NCBI GenBank assembly: GCA_963767715.1
Contig: CAVYFA010000016.1
Coordinates: forward strand, 62,001-126,000
Reading direction: 5' to 3'
DNA from: CAVSXS01 sp963767715
GTDB taxonomy: Bacteria > Chloroflexota > Ktedonobacteria > Ktedonobacterales > Ktedonobacteraceae
DNA length: 64,000 bases
Shown here: in pieces, positions 1 to 9,440 of the stretch
How the letters are laid out: each line of letters starts with the position of its first letter
Numbering within the stretch: the first letter of the stretch is position 1
Position numbers and translations under genes: made by a program
Notes under the pieces: generated by a model
Database searches by the model: none
What the model saw: only the letters and a program-made list of their open reading frames with translations
Told to the model about the DNA's origin: nothing

Positions 1-69
1 ATACTACTCTTGATAGGTGTTTCTCATAGTCGCCTATACGGTTGTGTACCTTCTCGCGAGGAAAGTGGA

Positions 70-1530
70 GTGGAAAACGTAGAAGAATCGTTGGTTGATT
101 TCCAGCATGATTCATTAAGCTTAACTCGACAATTTGAGACAAATCCCGAACGGCTACGCGAGGTGTTTCGCTATATCCTTGCCGTCGGCTCTTCGCTGCG
201 CCTGCAGGTAGATGTGGATATACTGCTGCGGGAAATAGCGGTTGCCGCGTGCAAGGCCCTCGAGTTTCGCTACTCAGCTCTCTATCTTGCAGACAATCAG
301 GGCTACTACCGGGTCCGCGCCACCGCAGGGATCAGCGAGCAGGAAGAAGCTTTTCTGTATCACCATCCCATACCCGATCACATCGTCGCCATGCTCATCA
401 ACGATGATTTTCGCATCAGCGACTCGTACTTCTTTCCAGCAGAGGCCCCCATCTGGCAGGACGAGGAATTTACCAGCTATTTCCTCATCGTCAATGAAGA
501 GGAGCATAGACTGACGCCCATCATCCCAATCCAGGAGCCGCCGACTCTTTCGTATAAATGGCTGGAGGAAGACCTGCTGGTCGTGCCGCTGGTGAGCGGG
601 GACAATACCCTGCTTGGTTTTATGACGCCGGATGCTCCCCTGAACGGTATGCGTCCCACGGCAGAGGTCATGGTGCTCTTCGAGCTTTTTATGAACCAGG
701 CTGCCGTTGTCATCGAAGGCGCGCGGCTCTATGCTGATTTGCGCCAGGCGCTAAAACAGGCCCAGGAGTCTGAACGCATCAAGAATCAATTCTTGATGAC
801 TGCCTCGCATGAACTGCGCACGCCACTCACCGCCGTCCAGGGCTATATCGAGCTGCTGGCAAATTTCCGATCCACTCTGGATGATGCGACGCAGGCGCGT
901 TTCCTGCAAAATGCGCGCCGCGCCTGCGATGAACTGGTGCTGCTGCTTGGCAACGTCATGGATGCCAGCCGTATCGACCAGGACCGCGTGCTGCTCAAGC
1001 TGGCGCCGATGCAGGTGTCTCTGGCCATCCAGACGATCCTCGAAATTCTGGAGCCGATCATCGCACGCGAGAAGCGCAGGGTCAGCATTCATATCCCGGG
1101 AGAATACATTGCCTGGGTCGATGAACTCCGCCTGCGCCAGGTACTACTAAACCTGGTCGGCAATGCCTTAAAGTACACTCCTGAGGGAACGCCGCTTGAA
1201 CTGCGTGCTGAGCAGATGTCGTGGGACACCCTCGTAGCTCGTACCCCCGAACATTCCTTGCAAATTCCTATCCCTGCGTCGGGCCGCTTTGTTGTCATCG
1301 CCATATGCGACTGGGGTCCGGGAATCGCGCCTGAGGATCAGCCGCAGCTTTTCAGCAAGTTTGTCCGGCTCAGCGAGGCCATCAACAGTATGCAGCGCGG
1401 CGCCGGTCTGGGGCTATATCTCTGCCGCCAGCTCAGCGAGGCCATGGGTGGCTATGTCTGGCTGGAGAGCACAGGCGTTGCGGGGGAGGGCTGCACGTTC
1501 TTCATCGCCCTTCCCCTTCACGTCGAATAA
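70..1530 (+). CDS. GAF-domain sensor histidine kinase
   Basis: Autophosphorylating sensor kinase of a two-component system, 486 aa. A GAF-like sensor domain fills about residues 30-225. The HisKA H-box (SHELRTPL) has its phospho-acceptor at about His247. The ATPase domain shows the N-box (LVGNALKYTPEG, about 360-373), the G1 box DWGPGI near 414 and the G2 box GAGLGLYL near 445. No transmembrane segment is evident, so it is probably cytoplasmic. I chose the GTG at 70 because AGGAAA lies 6-7 bases before it; the frame is also open from a TTG at 10 without a comparable site. No response regulator is adjacent, so the partner is probably elsewhere. The ligand is unknown. Confidence 0.88.
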   Translation: MENVEESLVDFQHDSLSLTRQFETNPERLREVFRYILAVGSSLRLQVDVDILLREIAVAACKALEFRYSALYLADNQGYYRVRATAGISEQEEAFLYHHPIPDHIVAMLINDDFRISDSYFFPAEAPIWQDEEFTSYFLIVNEEEHRLTPIIPIQEPPTLSYKWLEEDLLVVPLVSGDNTLLGFMTPDAPLNGMRPTAEVMVLFELFMNQAAVVIEGARLYADLRQALKQAQESERIKNQFLMTASHELRTPLTAVQGYIELLANFRSTLDDATQARFLQNARRACDELVLLLGNVMDASRIDQDRVLLKLAPMQVSLAIQTILEILEPIIAREKRRVSIHIPGEYIAWVDELRLRQVLLNLVGNALKYTPEGTPLELRAEQMSWDTLVARTPEHSLQIPIPASGRFVVIAICDWGPGIAPEDQPQLFSKFVRLSEAINSMQRGAGLGLYLCRQLSEAMGGYVWLESTGVAGEGCTFFIALPLHVE

Positions 1531-1633
1531 ATCCAGGGAGGCCAGGATTCATACAAATTTGACGGGCCGCATAGGCTATGTTACCATAGCGGCAGGGTTA
1601 TGTTGCCCACACGCGGAAGGAGAGCCAATCGCT

Positions 1634-1984
1634 ATGAATTTGTATGAGCAACTGCTGGTGGTACGTGAGCGTCTGGAGGGTATCGGTGCGCATGATGATA
1701 GTATGGACCTGGTAGAAAAACTTTTGCGCAAAGCGGAGCCTGCCAGGAGCGATAAAACCAACATCGCACAGGTACAGGTGCTACGCCATATGCTGCGAAT
1801 GCCTGAGGTCATCGATAACTATAACGTGTACAATGACTTGCAGGAGTTGTTGAGTGAGCGCGACGAAATCGAAGTGAACGCGCGTGAAGATGCGGCCCCG
1901 GAAGCCTATGTCGATACGGAGCGCCATCCCCGCCCCAAATCCTTCTATAAGGCCAAGAAGGAGAAGGAGAAAAAGAAAAGTTAG
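1634..1984 (+). CDS. small charged hypothetical protein
   Basis: A 116-aa protein with no family I recognise. It is predicted helical, with a lysine/glutamate-rich tail (KKEKEKKKS) and no signal peptide or membrane segment. The ATG at 1634 is preceded by AAGGAGAG at about 9 bases, which rules out the much longer upstream frame that runs inside the histidine kinase. Its stop overlaps the stop of the pspA-like gene on the other strand, so the two genes converge tail to tail. It may be cotranscribed with the kinase about 100 bases upstream. Confidence 0.7.
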   Translation: MNLYEQLLVVRERLEGIGAHDDSMDLVEKLLRKAEPARSDKTNIAQVQVLRHMLRMPEVIDNYNVYNDLQELLSERDEIEVNAREDAAPEAYVDTERHPRPKSFYKAKKEKEKKKS

Positions 1985-2727
1985 CTTCCGGGCGGGAGTT
2001 GTTGTGGCGGGTTCGGCGCTCCAAGCTGCAACTGCTGCTTCATAGCCTGCAGTTGCGCCTCGACGTTCTGTTCTGAGGCTATTTGATGCAATTCCCGCTC
2101 CAGTGGATCGCCGCCGGGGCCGAGCAGTCCTTGATCGCCCAGCGTCCCCTGTTCGATCAGCGTATCCATGGCCTCGGCGCGTGCCTGCATCGTCAGGACC
2201 TTATCCTGCGCGCGCTGCATCGCCAGGTTCATCTCGCTCATCTCCTGTGAGATGCCCGTGACCGCCTCGTTAATCTTCACCTGGGCCTGGGCCGCGCCAT
2301 ATTGCGCCTTGACCATCTCTTTCTGCGTGCGGAAAGCCTCGATACGAGCCGAGACCGTGCGTTCCATCGAAATCAGTTTCTCTTCTTGCGTGCGCAGTTG
2401 AGCGATCTGCTGCTCGTAGCTATTGATCTGCACCAGGAGCGCTTCTTTGCGCTGAAGGGCCATACGTGCCAGGTCTTCGCGACTGGCTTGCAGCGCCTGC
2501 AGCGCCTGCCCATCGAGCCTGTTGACCTTGTCGAGCAATTGCGATTGCAGCATCTCCAGGCGCTTCTCGTTCGTGACGACCTCAGCAATGGAACGGCGCA
2601 GTTGCTGCAGTTGCTCTAATTGCTTGCTATACGAATAATCCATCACCTGTCCGGGGTCTTCAGCTTTATCCAGCGCGGAATTGGCTTTGATCCGAAAAAA
2701 CGTTGCTAATCTTGAAAAGATGCTCAT
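1981..2727 (-). CDS. PspA/IM30 family membrane-stress protein
   Basis: A 248-aa protein with the PspA/Vipp1 layout: an amphipathic N-terminus (MSIFSRLATFFRIKANSALD) that binds membranes, then long coiled coils with the family signature around DPGQVMDYSYSKQLEQL, and a proline/glutamine-rich tail. Family members form ESCRT-III-like rods that protect the inner membrane. The ATG at 2727 is preceded by GGAGG at 5 bases; the ATG at 2739 lies before that site and is less likely. No pspF, pspB or pspC lies beside it. The exact physiological trigger cannot be inferred. Confidence 0.88.
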   Translation of the reverse strand: MSIFSRLATFFRIKANSALDKAEDPGQVMDYSYSKQLEQLQQLRRSIAEVVTNEKRLEMLQSQLLDKVNRLDGQALQALQASREDLARMALQRKEALLVQINSYEQQIAQLRTQEEKLISMERTVSARIEAFRTQKEMVKAQYGAAQAQVKINEAVTGISQEMSEMNLAMQRAQDKVLTMQARAEAMDTLIEQGTLGDQGLLGPGGDPLERELHQIASEQNVEAQLQAMKQQLQLGAPNPPQQLPPGS

Positions 2728-2873
2728 AGAGACCTCCATAGACTGAGCCTTGTATCACTCACATCATATCATATTGAGTGAGCGACGAATATAGTACCGG
2801 GCGCGAAAAGCTTGACTTTTCGCCTTCCATCGACTATAATCCCCACTGTCGGTAGCCTCTCGTTTGGCTCCGC

Positions 2874-2945
2874 GCGGGTTTGGTGTAGTGGCAACATGCG
2901 ACTTTCCCAAAGTTGAGATCACGGGTTCGAATCCCGTAACCCGCT
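2874..2945 (+). tRNA. tRNA-Gly (anticodon CCC)
   Basis: A full cloverleaf can be drawn. The acceptor stem pairs GCGGGTT with AACCCGC and leaves discriminator T. The anticodon stem CGACT/AGTTG encloses loop TTCCCAA. The T arm is ACGGG-TTCGAAT-CCCGT. CCA is not encoded. Confidence 0.95.
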
Positions 2946-3031
2946 CTTTGAATGGCTTCTCTTCAATTATACGAGGGAAGCCATTATTTATGCTTGATGA
3001 TCTTCTTGGCAACCCTTGCAGTTACCGTGCC

Positions 3032-4396
3032 CTATTTCGCTCCTCGGAGTTGCTCTTGCATCCGCCGCATGTCGCGCGCTACCGTCCTCAGTCCAAACAA
3101 GCAGACCAGCCCTGCCAGGAAGAGGAACGTCGGCGCGGTCAATGTGAGCGCCAGGCCCAATGAGAGATTGTTGGCAATGGCGCCGATGACGGTGGGTGCT
3201 GCGGCGTCGCCGAGCAGGTGCGCCAGCAGGAGCGAAAGACCCAGAGCGGTCGCGCGTACTTCGGGCGTTATCACATCCTGAATGACAGCGTTGAGGGGAC
3301 CTGTGCAGAAGTTCAGCGCGATGGCGGCCACCACGAAGAAGCCGACGAACAGCGCGAAGGTGTGCAGGAGGAACGCGATCAAGACCAGCGGAGCACCTAT
3401 GAGCAGGCCCAACGTAGCAACCAACAGGCGTCCCTCTGGACGGCGGCGCTGAGCGAAGTCGGCCAGCCAGCCACCGCTAACTGTGCCGACCAGCCCGGTC
3501 GAGACCAGCACCGCTCCCGAAATGAGTCCGGCCTGCCCGACGCTGAGCTTGAAGGTGTCAACGATATAAGAAGGTAGCCAGAACGATGTGCCACCAATCG
3601 TAAAGAAGCTGAAGACCAGCGCCCATACCAGCACCCAATATGTGGGGATACTGCGCAGTGAATCGACCACCTTCCAGAAATCCTTGCTGATGACTCCTTG
3701 TCCAACTTCCGCTGGCTCAACATTGGTTTCCCCGGAAGCGTCAGCGCTTTCGTCGACCATGTCGTATGCACCCCTGATCGGTTCCAGCATTCGCCATGCC
3801 AGGAATGCTGCGATTAACCCCGGTATGCCTACCATGAGGAAGGCATAGCGCCAGCCAAGTGTGTCCGCTATCAGCCCTCCGAAGGTGAAACCAATAGCTG
3901 CCCCCAGCAGCGTTCCAGACGACCAGTACGAGAGGATTCGCCCGCGCTGCGCCCTCGGGAAGAAATCTCCCAGCAGCGAGAGCGAAGCGGGGGCATAGCC
4001 TGCTTCTCCGATACCCAGCACGGCTCGCACACTGAACAACTGGGCGAAGTTGCGCGTAACGCCTGCTATCGTTGTTGCCACGCTCCAGATGCCAACGCAC
4101 AGGGCAACGATATTTTTGCGCACGCTCCTATCCGCCCAGACGCCCAGCGGAAGAGTTGCGACTCCATAGACGATCAAGAACGATGAGCCGAGCAGTCCCT
4201 GCTCGAATGGTGACAATCCCAATCCCTGCTTCGGATCGGCGATTTTTGGCAGGATGGCCGGGAGGACATAGCGGTCGGCATAGTTCAGGATATTAATAAT
4301 AAACAAGATGGTGAAGGCGTAATATGCCTGACCTCGCATGGGCTTTCGAAGATTTTTTTTATCCGCCTGGACCCCTTTAGGAGTTATTGTCGACAT
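3032..4396 (-). CDS. MFS transporter (Spinster-like/anion-cation type)
   Basis: A 454-aa, 12-helix major facilitator. TM1 carries NILNYADRYVLPAIL, as in Spinster-like and hexuronate/organic-anion carriers. The loop 2-3 motif is GVWADRSVRKN and TM4 has GIGEAGYAPA. A soluble loop of about 40 residues rich in acidic and serine residues separates the two six-helix halves. The start at 4396 is preferred because a TATAAT box overlaps the upstream ATG at 4426, which places the transcript start after that codon. The substrate cannot be predicted. It stands alone and ends next to tRNA-Gly, which is on the other strand. Confidence 0.85.
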   Translation of the reverse strand: MSTITPKGVQADKKNLRKPMRGQAYYAFTILFIINILNYADRYVLPAILPKIADPKQGLGLSPFEQGLLGSSFLIVYGVATLPLGVWADRSVRKNIVALCVGIWSVATTIAGVTRNFAQLFSVRAVLGIGEAGYAPASLSLLGDFFPRAQRGRILSYWSSGTLLGAAIGFTFGGLIADTLGWRYAFLMVGIPGLIAAFLAWRMLEPIRGAYDMVDESADASGETNVEPAEVGQGVISKDFWKVVDSLRSIPTYWVLVWALVFSFFTIGGTSFWLPSYIVDTFKLSVGQAGLISGAVLVSTGLVGTVSGGWLADFAQRRRPEGRLLVATLGLLIGAPLVLIAFLLHTFALFVGFFVVAAIALNFCTGPLNAVIQDVITPEVRATALGLSLLLAHLLGDAAAPTVIGAIANNLSLGLALTLTAPTFLFLAGLVCLFGLRTVARDMRRMQEQLRGAK

Positions 4397-4424
4397 GTAT
4401 ACCTGTTCTTTCTCTTTTTCCGCC

Positions 4425-4453
4425 ATTATAACTCATGAAGATATCTACGTCAG
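4425..4453 (-). promoter_or_regulatory. sigma-70 type promoter of the MFS gene
   Basis: On the minus strand, CTGACG (4448-4453) and TATAAT (4425-4430) are separated by exactly 17 bases. The -10 box overlaps the first possible ATG of the transporter, which supports use of the ATG at 4396. Confidence 0.6.
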
Positions 4454-4636
4454 TACGCCTAAAAAGTAGGAGGCCTATGCCGGCTGGTCCCCTATGTAAC
4501 TAACTGGAAGCATTGTTCGTATGAACACAAGAAGAGACGATTATTAAAGAGAGATAAGAATGTTCTTTGGCCTACCGACCGAAGGCCGTGTCGATGTGTT
4601 GGGAGCCTGGATGTGTGTAATCGGAAGGATTGAGCG

Positions 4637-5314
4637 TTGAATTTGCTTATACATGCATCACATCACATAAACCCGCTGCTGCTCTGCCTGTTTATAGGGG
4701 TGATACTCCTGCTTGAGAGCTCTGGTATCCCTATCTTGAACACCAGCCTCCTGCTGTTTGCAGGAGCGGTGGCTTCCTTCGGTCATGTGAATATCGCCGT
4801 TCTCGCGCTCGTCGCCATCGTCGGCAGTACCACGGGAGCGTGCCTTGCCTACCTGGTCGGCGCGCGTGGCGGTGAGATGGCGCTCCAACGCCTCATGAGT
4901 CGCCTGCATATCGATCCGCAGAAGATCGAGAAAGCCAATCGCTGGTTTTCCAACGCCACCGGCGCGCGCATGATCTTCCTTTCGCGTATCCTGCCTTACG
5001 TTCGTCCCTTTGCCTGCTTCTTCGCCGGCATCGCGCGTATGCCTTTTCGCCGATTCTTCATCGCTGCGTTGAGCGGCTCAATCATCTGGTGTATCGCGAT
5101 TCTCTCCGTCGGCTGGTCGCTTGGGCGCCGCTGGCGGGAGGCCCTGTACCTTATACAAACCTACACGCTGCCCACCCTCGGCGTCATTGTGCTCGCGGTC
5201 GCTGTCTATCTCCTGACGAGATTTGCCATCAACCGGCGCCTTAAGCAACAGCAGGCCGCACTCGAACAAGCTGAAGCTGAAAGGCAGCAAAGTGACGATT
5301 TGGTGCAGGTATAG
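4637..5314 (+). CDS. DedA/SNARE-associated family membrane protein
   Basis: A 225-aa polytopic protein of the DedA family, which contains half-transporter-like lipid scramblases/flippases. Visible features are the early re-entrant motif (LLESSGIPILNTSLLLFAGA), the glycine-rich G.GA..YLVGARGGE region and the conserved stretch SRILPYVRPFACFFAGIARM. The tail is glutamine/glutamate-rich and soluble. The start is TTG at 4637 with GGAAGGA 7-8 bases upstream. A second DedA gene lies at 42535. Its role in membrane lipid handling is inferred from the family. Confidence 0.85.
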   Translation: MNLLIHASHHINPLLLCLFIGVILLLESSGIPILNTSLLLFAGAVASFGHVNIAVLALVAIVGSTTGACLAYLVGARGGEMALQRLMSRLHIDPQKIEKANRWFSNATGARMIFLSRILPYVRPFACFFAGIARMPFRRFFIAALSGSIIWCIAILSVGWSLGRRWREALYLIQTYTLPTLGVIVLAVAVYLLTRFAINRRLKQQQAALEQAEAERQQSDDLVQV

Positions 5315-5328
5315 ATTGTAGGAGCATC

Positions 5329-7053
5329 CTACAGCTTCACCAGCGTCAAGCCAAAGATATCCCCGGCGCGCCCGATCTCCTCCAGCGCCCAGTCCGGTAT
5401 CGGATCATCGACGGAAATGACCATCAGGGCCATCTCGCGCGGGCGCTCGATGCCGCGCTTCACATCCCTGTGTGGCGCGCGAGCAATTGGCCCGACATCC
5501 ATGTGGCGGATATTGACGCCCGCCTTGCCTAACACCATGCCGACGCGCCCGATCATACCCGGCCGGTCGGGGTTGCGACAGAACAGGATATAGCCCTCCG
5601 GCACGAATTCCGTCCAGTAGCGGCCAACGCGCACAATGCGGGCTTCGCCGCGCATCACCGTCCCACTCAACACATCGACGTATTCATCGCCGGAGCCGGG
5701 TTTGCCCGCGAAGGACGAATTGTGACCATTCGTATTCAAGACATGTAGCGTCACCAGGTTGGTAAAAGCCGTCGGTGTGGGCGATTTCTGCTCGATAATC
5801 TCTAAACCTCGCTGCCGTGCCAGCAATTGGGCGTTAATCATGTTGACGTGCGCGTCCGAAACCGATTCGAGCAGGCCCTTGATGAGCGCTGCCTGCAAGG
5901 GTCGTAGGTCGTAGTTCGCGATTTCACCGCTGCACGAGAGTTCGACTCTGCTTAACGGTCCCGGCTGCAGTTGCGTATAGAGCCGGCCCATCTGTTCCAC
6001 CAGCCGCATGTAGGGTTCCAGCACCTTGAGCGTTTCCGGCAGGATCAGCGGCGCGTTGATCGCCGCGCGCGGGAAGCCGCCGCGCAGCACGGCCACGATC
6101 TGCTCGGCTACATCGGTGGCTACCCCCACTTGAGCCTCTTCCGTCGAAGCCCCCAGGTGCGGCGTGGCGATCACTCGCTCATGCGCCAGCAGTTGCCGCA
6201 GCACGTCGTCGTCGCGCACCGGCTCCTGGCTGAACACATCCAGCGCCACGCCCGCCAGCCGCCGCTCATTCAGCGCGTGCAGCAGCGCCTCCTCGTTGAT
6301 CAAGCCGCCTCGTGCGCAGTTGATCAGCCGCGCTCCAGGTTTCAGCAGGTTCAACTCGCGCGCGCCGATCAAACCGCGCGTCCCCTGCGGTCCACTGGTC
6401 AGCGAGGTGTGCAGCGTCACGAAGTCCGCCTGTTGCAGCACCTCTTCCATGCTGAGCATGGTAACGCCCAGCTTCTCGGCGTGTTCCTGCGAAACGTAGG
6501 GGTCGAAGGCGATCACCTGCATCTCAAGGCCCTGCGCGCGGCTTGCTACTTCCCTGCCGACCTTCCCCAGGCCGATGATGCCGAGCGTTTTGTGCCGCAC
6601 CTCGACGCCCAGGAAGCGGCTCTTCTCCCATTTCCCGGCCTTTATGCTGCTGTTGGCGGCGGGTATATGCCGCGCCAGCGCCATCAACATCGCGATGGTG
6701 TGCTCTGCCGCCGCGACGATGTTGCCGGTGGGAGAATTGACGACCATAATGCCCTGCCGCGTGGCCGCCTCGGTATCGATGTTGTCCACGCCGACGCCTG
6801 CGCGCCCTACGATCTTCAACGTTTCCGCTGCCACCAGGATATCAGATGTCACCTGCGTCTCGCTGCGCACCATGAGCGCTGTATAGCCCGCGATGCGCGC
6901 CAGCAACTGTTCGTGCGATAGCCCCGGCTGGATATCTACCTGCGCCTCCGGCAACTCTTCCCTGAGCAGATCAACGCCCTCCCGCGCGATGCGATCGGCC
7001 ACGAGAATACGAACGGATTCTCCCCCCTTGCCATGACTTGCGTCCATCACCAC
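5329..7053 (-). CDS. serA: D-3-phosphoglycerate dehydrogenase
   Basis: Catalyses NAD-dependent oxidation of 3-phosphoglycerate to 3-phosphohydroxypyruvate, the first step of serine synthesis. About 570 aa, the long SerA form. The N-terminal catalytic domain (VGRAGVGVDNIDTEAA) encloses a Rossmann fold with GIIGLGKVGREVA. INCARGGLINEEAL and TPHLGASTEEAQ carry active-site residues. An intervening domain and a C-terminal ACT domain (NPDRPGMIGRVGMVLGKAGV) follow. Three tandem in-frame starts (GTG 7053, GTG 7050, ATG 7047) follow AGAGGA; the outermost is listed, and GTG 7050 has the best spacing. It starts about 10 bases after the aminotransferase gene, so the two form an operon. Confidence 0.93.
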   Translation of the reverse strand: MVMDASHGKGGESVRILVADRIAREGVDLLREELPEAQVDIQPGLSHEQLLARIAGYTALMVRSETQVTSDILVAAETLKIVGRAGVGVDNIDTEAATRQGIMVVNSPTGNIVAAAEHTIAMLMALARHIPAANSSIKAGKWEKSRFLGVEVRHKTLGIIGLGKVGREVASRAQGLEMQVIAFDPYVSQEHAEKLGVTMLSMEEVLQQADFVTLHTSLTSGPQGTRGLIGARELNLLKPGARLINCARGGLINEEALLHALNERRLAGVALDVFSQEPVRDDDVLRQLLAHERVIATPHLGASTEEAQVGVATDVAEQIVAVLRGGFPRAAINAPLILPETLKVLEPYMRLVEQMGRLYTQLQPGPLSRVELSCSGEIANYDLRPLQAALIKGLLESVSDAHVNMINAQLLARQRGLEIIEQKSPTPTAFTNLVTLHVLNTNGHNSSFAGKPGSGDEYVDVLSGTVMRGEARIVRVGRYWTEFVPEGYILFCRNPDRPGMIGRVGMVLGKAGVNIRHMDVGPIARAPHRDVKRGIERPREMALMVISVDDPIPDWALEEIGRAGDIFGLTLVKL

Positions 7054-7063
7054 TCAATCCTCT

Positions 7064-8224
7064 CTATTGCTTCTCGAACCCGAGCATGCGCAGACGGCGC
7101 TCGATCTTATCCATCGCCTCGACCAGGTCTACCTCCTCGAAGTAACCGAGGTGCCCGACGCGGAAGATTTTCCCTTCAAACTTGCCCTGGCCGCCGCCAA
7201 GCACGACGCCATCTTCGACGCGCAGTTCCTTGAGCAGCGCTTTCGTGTCGATACTATCAGGGGTGTAAATGGCCGTGACCGTGTTCGAGGCATGTTCGTG
7301 GTCTGCCAGCAGTTGCAGCCCCATCTCTTTCGCGCGCCAGCGCACATATTCGCCGATGCTCTTGTGGCGCTCGAAGATGGCCTCGCGTCCTTCGTCCAGC
7401 ATCTTCTCCAGTGCGAGATCAAGGGCATAGAACAGCGAGACAGGCGGCGTGACGGGATGCTGCCACTTCTCCAGGTTCTTGCGCGACATTGCCCAGTCAA
7501 AGTAAAAGCGCGGCAGCTTCGCGCTCTTGCTGGCCTCCCAAGCGCGTGAGCTGGCTGCGATCATCATCAGGCCGGGCGGCACCATCCAGCCCTTCTGCGA
7601 GCCGGTGAAGACGACATCCACATCCCACGGATCCATCTCCAGCGGGATGCATCCCAGCGAGCTGACCGCGTCCACCAGGATCAACGCGTCGGGGCTGTAA
7701 CGGCGAATGAGGCCGGCAAGCTGCTCGACATCATTAGTGACACCAGTCGAGGTCTCGTTGTGTGTCATCAGTACGCCCTTGAACGGCGCGGCCGCCCGCA
7801 AGCGCTCTTCAACAACGGCGAGATCGGCGGCCTGCCCCCACTCGAAATCGATGCGCTCAACCTGCAGCCCAAATCCCTCGGCGATCGTGGCAAAGCGGTT
7901 GCCGAAGACGCCGATCGATATGACCAGCACGCGGTCGCCGGGCGAGAAGACATTGGCAATGGCGGATTCCTGGCCGCCTGTGCCGGAAGAGGCGTAGGTC
8001 AGCACGGGCGAAGCCGTCTGGAAGAAGTATTGCAGGCGCAACGTAACGCGTTCCAGGATAGCCGCGAACTCCGGCCCGCGATGGTTGATGACCGGGTTCG
8101 TCATCTCCTTCAGTATTTCCGGCGGCACCGGCGTGGGGCCAGGAATGCGCAGGTTTTGCACCGGAATAGGCTGGCGCGGCTTCACATCTGGAACGGGTAT
8201 CGCTTTTCGCTCTTGGATAGTCAT
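7064..8224 (-). CDS. class V aminotransferase (serine-pyruvate / phosphoserine type)
   Basis: A 386-aa PLP enzyme of the alanine-glyoxylate/serine-pyruvate aminotransferase group. The N-terminus shows RIPGPTPVPPEILKEM. GTGGQESAIANVFSPGDRVL binds the cofactor phosphate, LVDAVSSLG contains the PLP-contacting Asp, and TGSQKGWMVPPGL contains the Schiff-base Lys. Position directly before serA suggests it makes phosphoserine from phosphohydroxypyruvate, as homologues do in some archaea and deep-branching bacteria. Serine-glyoxylate activity is the alternative. The ATG at 8224 is preceded by GGAG at 6 bases; the longer frame to 8284 has no better site. Confidence 0.85.
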   Translation of the reverse strand: MTIQERKAIPVPDVKPRQPIPVQNLRIPGPTPVPPEILKEMTNPVINHRGPEFAAILERVTLRLQYFFQTASPVLTYASSGTGGQESAIANVFSPGDRVLVISIGVFGNRFATIAEGFGLQVERIDFEWGQAADLAVVEERLRAAAPFKGVLMTHNETSTGVTNDVEQLAGLIRRYSPDALILVDAVSSLGCIPLEMDPWDVDVVFTGSQKGWMVPPGLMMIAASSRAWEASKSAKLPRFYFDWAMSRKNLEKWQHPVTPPVSLFYALDLALEKMLDEGREAIFERHKSIGEYVRWRAKEMGLQLLADHEHASNTVTAIYTPDSIDTKALLKELRVEDGVVLGGGQGKFEGKIFRVGHLGYFEEVDLVEAMDKIERRLRMLGFEKQ

Positions 8225-8286
8225 ATTGAACTCCATCATAGCGGCTGAATCTGCCGGTTCACTTACTCTGAATAAACGCTTCAAAT

Positions 8287-8322
8287 AAAAAAGCGGTGGA
8301 TAACATACACGTTATCCGCCGC
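8287..8322 (-). terminator. intrinsic terminator between pyk remnant and aminotransferase gene
   Basis: On the minus strand GCGGCGGATAAC and GTTATCCACCGC pair over 12 positions with one C-A mismatch around a 6-base loop. Six Ts follow. It lies about 75 bases after the pyruvate kinase tail and before the aminotransferase start. Confidence 0.75.
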
Positions 8323-8395
8323 ACCGCCGATAACTCGCTATTTAGCATATAGCAGATGCCTGATGATGTCAAACCTTTGAGATAGAAGACACCCT

Positions 8396-9306
8396 TTAGC
8401 CGCCATCCCCGATGCGATGCAGCTTCACGAAGTTCGTGCGCGCCTGGCTTGCAATGGGCATCCCGCCCATAATCACCGCTCGTTGCAGCGCGCGATAATG
8501 CGCTTTTGTATCAGCGGTACTTTCTCCGGAGCCATCTCAACGCCCAGGTCGCCTCGCGCAACCATCACGCCATCTGTGGCCGCGAGTATTTCATCAAGGT
8601 GCTCGACGGCTTCTGGCTTCTCTATCTTGGCGATGAGTGGGATGTCCATCTCTGCCTGCTCCCCGTACATCTCCATCACATACTGCCGGATCAGTTGTTT
8701 CGCCTCGCGCACATCTTCAGGGCTGCGCACAAAGCTCAGCGCCACATAATCAACTCCATATTCGATGCCAAAGCGCAAATCCTCCCGGTCCTTCTCCGTC
8801 AGCGCCGGGGAGCTTACCGCGACACCCGGCAAGTTGATGCCCTTATGCTCGCCGAGTTCGCCACCATGCACGACGAAGCACCGCACATCGCTTTCATTCG
8901 CGCTCACAACGCGCAGTTCCAGCAGCCCATCGTCCAGCAGAATGCGGTCGCCCGGCCTCACATCTTGCGGTAAAGCCTTGTAGGTCGTGGAGATGATCTG
9001 CCCGTTCCCTACAATATCACGAGTGGTAATTGTGATCTGGGTACTATCAACGAGCGTGACAGCCTTCCCATCCTGGAGCAGGCCGGTGCGTATCTTCGGC
9101 CCCTGCAAGTCCTGCAGGACGGCGATAGGGCACCCCAGGCGTTCGGCAATCGCTCGCACGCGCTGGAGTACCTGCAAGTGCTCCTCGTGCGTTCCGTGCG
9201 AGAAATTGAGGCGCGCCACATTCATCCCCGCCCGTATAAGTTGCTCCAGATTCTCTTCGCTGTTTGTGGCCGGCCCTATCGTGCAGACGATCTTCGTACG
9301 ACGCAC
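8396..9306 (-). pseudogene. pyk: pyruvate kinase, internally deleted and frameshifted
   Basis: The reading frame codes a normal pyruvate kinase N-terminus (TKIVCTIGPAT; LNFSHGTHEEH; LQDLQGPKIRTG; LIAKIEKPEAVEHL; ATDGVMVARGDLGVEMAPEK). It stops right after QKRIIARCNER at 8473. In the next frame the sequence goes straight on with AVIMGGMPIASQARTNFVKL and ends HRIGDGG at 8396, which is the usual pyruvate kinase C-terminal end. About 170-190 residues, the rest of the barrel and most of the C domain, are missing, and the join is out of frame. GTG 9306 with AGAGGAA at 7 bases is the likely start. It cannot make a working enzyme unless this is an assembly error; a second pyk would be expected elsewhere. 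Confidence 0.8.
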
Positions 9307-9440
9307 CGAATTGTTCCTCTTCAATAGCGCTGGTCATGGATACATTTTAATCGGTAACATTGCCCTGGGGGAGTAGCTTTGTCCAGGCGCACCGTAAGGA
9401 AGTGTACAACGCGCGAAGACTCGCCGCAAGTGCTGAAGAG

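Noticed and set aside
5971..6921. A 316-codon plus-strand frame inside serA
   Set aside because: Antisense shadow of a well-conserved serA; composition is Arg/His/Gln-rich as expected for a reversed GC-rich gene.
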